Shown: positions 63,241-64,000 of the stretch, piece after piece
Numbering within the stretch: position 1 is the first letter of the stretch
How the letters are laid out: each line of letters starts with the position of its first letter
Assembly: GCA_026315105.1 (NCBI GenBank)
Contig: CM048744.1
Location: 655,591,676-655,655,675, forward strand
Source: Locusta migratoria
Lineage: Eukaryota; Arthropoda; Insecta; Orthoptera; Acrididae
DNA: 64,000 nucleotides
Reading direction: 5' to 3'
Translations under genes and position numbers: made by a program
Notes under the pieces: model-generated
Databases searched by the model: none
The model's input: only the letters and a program-made list of their open reading frames with translations
Told to the model about the DNA's origin: nothing

Positions 63241-63936
63241 TCGATACAATTAACTGTAATTAACAACTTTAAAGAAGCCTAGTACTCTAATGAAGGCGGC
63301 TGGCTGCCGAGTGAACTGTGGTCAGTGGTAACTACACTGCCGAATCAACAAAACTGAGTTCGGCAATTTACCGCTGTTAACGATGCGGCACTGGTGGCTG
63401 CTGGCACTGGACTGACTGATAACGAGCTTTAGTAACGCTCTCTGACTTGTTTTGAAATACACCGGTCAAAGACGAAGACTAAACACAACGGTATTTATGA
63501 AATACGATAGAATAAACTATTAAAACAGTAGTACAAACGAAATCTGCAAGTACGCGGGAATAAACCTCTTAAAACAGAAGTACTAACGAAAATGAACTAA
63601 ACTGGCAAATTAAATTTGACACAAATTAAATTCAGATACGTAGCGCTGTTTACGATGTGGCACTGGTGACAGCTGGCACTGGACTCTAGCTGTGTCCCCG
63701 CACTGGAGTACACTGCTTTACTAGGTGGTTCATATCGCCACATCTAAAACACGCCTACAGCTTTCTGCGACATGAATTGCTGCCGCGTTTCCGGACTCAT
63801 CATACCGTTGGGGGGGCTCCTCACCTCCAGGGTAGGTTCGCTGGTTATCAACAAACGTTAGAGCCTCTACGGTAGCAACAGCTCTAAGAAGTTCCTCCCA
63901 ACTAGATGCGCAATTAAATTAAACTAAACTGTATCT
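63241..63936 (-). other. Possible LINE 5' region with internal repeats
   Basis: Two related segments (gatgcggcactggtggctgctggcactggact at about 63,383-63,413 and gatgtggcactggtgacagctggcactggact near 63,653-63,684) lie about 270 bp apart, and agtacaaacgaaatctgc and agtactaacgaaaatgaac form another pair. They may be monomers of a LINE 5' untranslated region. Confidence 0.4.
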
Positions 63937-64000
63937 GAAACTTCCTGGCAGATTAAAATTGTGTGCCGGAACCGGGACTCGAATCTGGGACTTTGCCTTT
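63937..64000 (-). repeat. tRNA-like repeat as in the 7.3-kb array, cut by window end
   Basis: On the minus strand the B box is attcgagtcccgg, followed by ccggcacac and aatctgccaggaagtttc, the same as the 301-bp array units. Only the 3' part of the tRNA-like head is in the window. Confidence 0.9.

Overview
The window looks like a piece of a large, repeat-rich insect genome, most likely orthopteran (grasshopper/locust-like). The reasons are many copies of tRNA-derived SINEs whose bodies carry GGGACTGATGACC and TTAAGTCCCATA, several insect-type LINE families, Tc1/mariner, hAT-like and Helitron elements, and one host gene with an intron of about 20.7 kb. No bacterial-style operon, rRNA or functional tRNA gene was seen.

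Left part, about 0.5-15.1 kb: the decayed remains of a Maverick/Polinton-type virus-like DNA transposon. Long, imperfect inverted repeats (about 541-1,075 and 14,478-15,130) flank a block coding for an uncharacterised acidic protein (minus strand), a packaging-type ATPase (minus), a phospholipase A2-domain protein, a small hydrophobic protein, an adenain-type cysteine protease, a minor-capsid-like protein and a major-capsid-like protein (all plus). The end of a retroviral-type integrase lies on the far side of a 6-kb LINE that landed in the major-capsid gene. Most genes carry stops or frameshifts, and no protein-primed DNA polymerase is visible, so the element is dead. A SINE interrupts the first gene. 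The LINE itself holds a SINE that was split by a 301-bp tandem array of a second tRNA-related repeat.

15-35 kb: a Helitron-like element, an hAT-type MITE with perfect 8-bp duplications, SINEs, a truncated Tc1/mariner transposase, a LINE fragment with RNase H next to a decayed multi-copy PIN-like gene, a nested stack (mariner, then an internally deleted RTE-like LINE, then two SINEs), and a 2.2-kb element with very long inverted arms and 8-bp duplications.

35-56 kb: one plausible host gene on the plus strand. A first coding exon (34,991-35,084, starting ATG) and a coiled-coil exon (55,752-56,002) have matching splice phase. The intron between them holds a dead Jockey-like LINE, a 5'-truncated LINE with clear duplications, mariner remains, several SINEs and two convergent, closely related RTE-like copies with long open RT frames.

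56-64 kb: a dead Ty3/gypsy pol region (minus) carrying two SINEs, then a CR1/L2-like LINE (minus) with a 388-codon open reverse transcriptase segment. The window ends inside another copy of the tRNA-related repeat seen in the tandem array.
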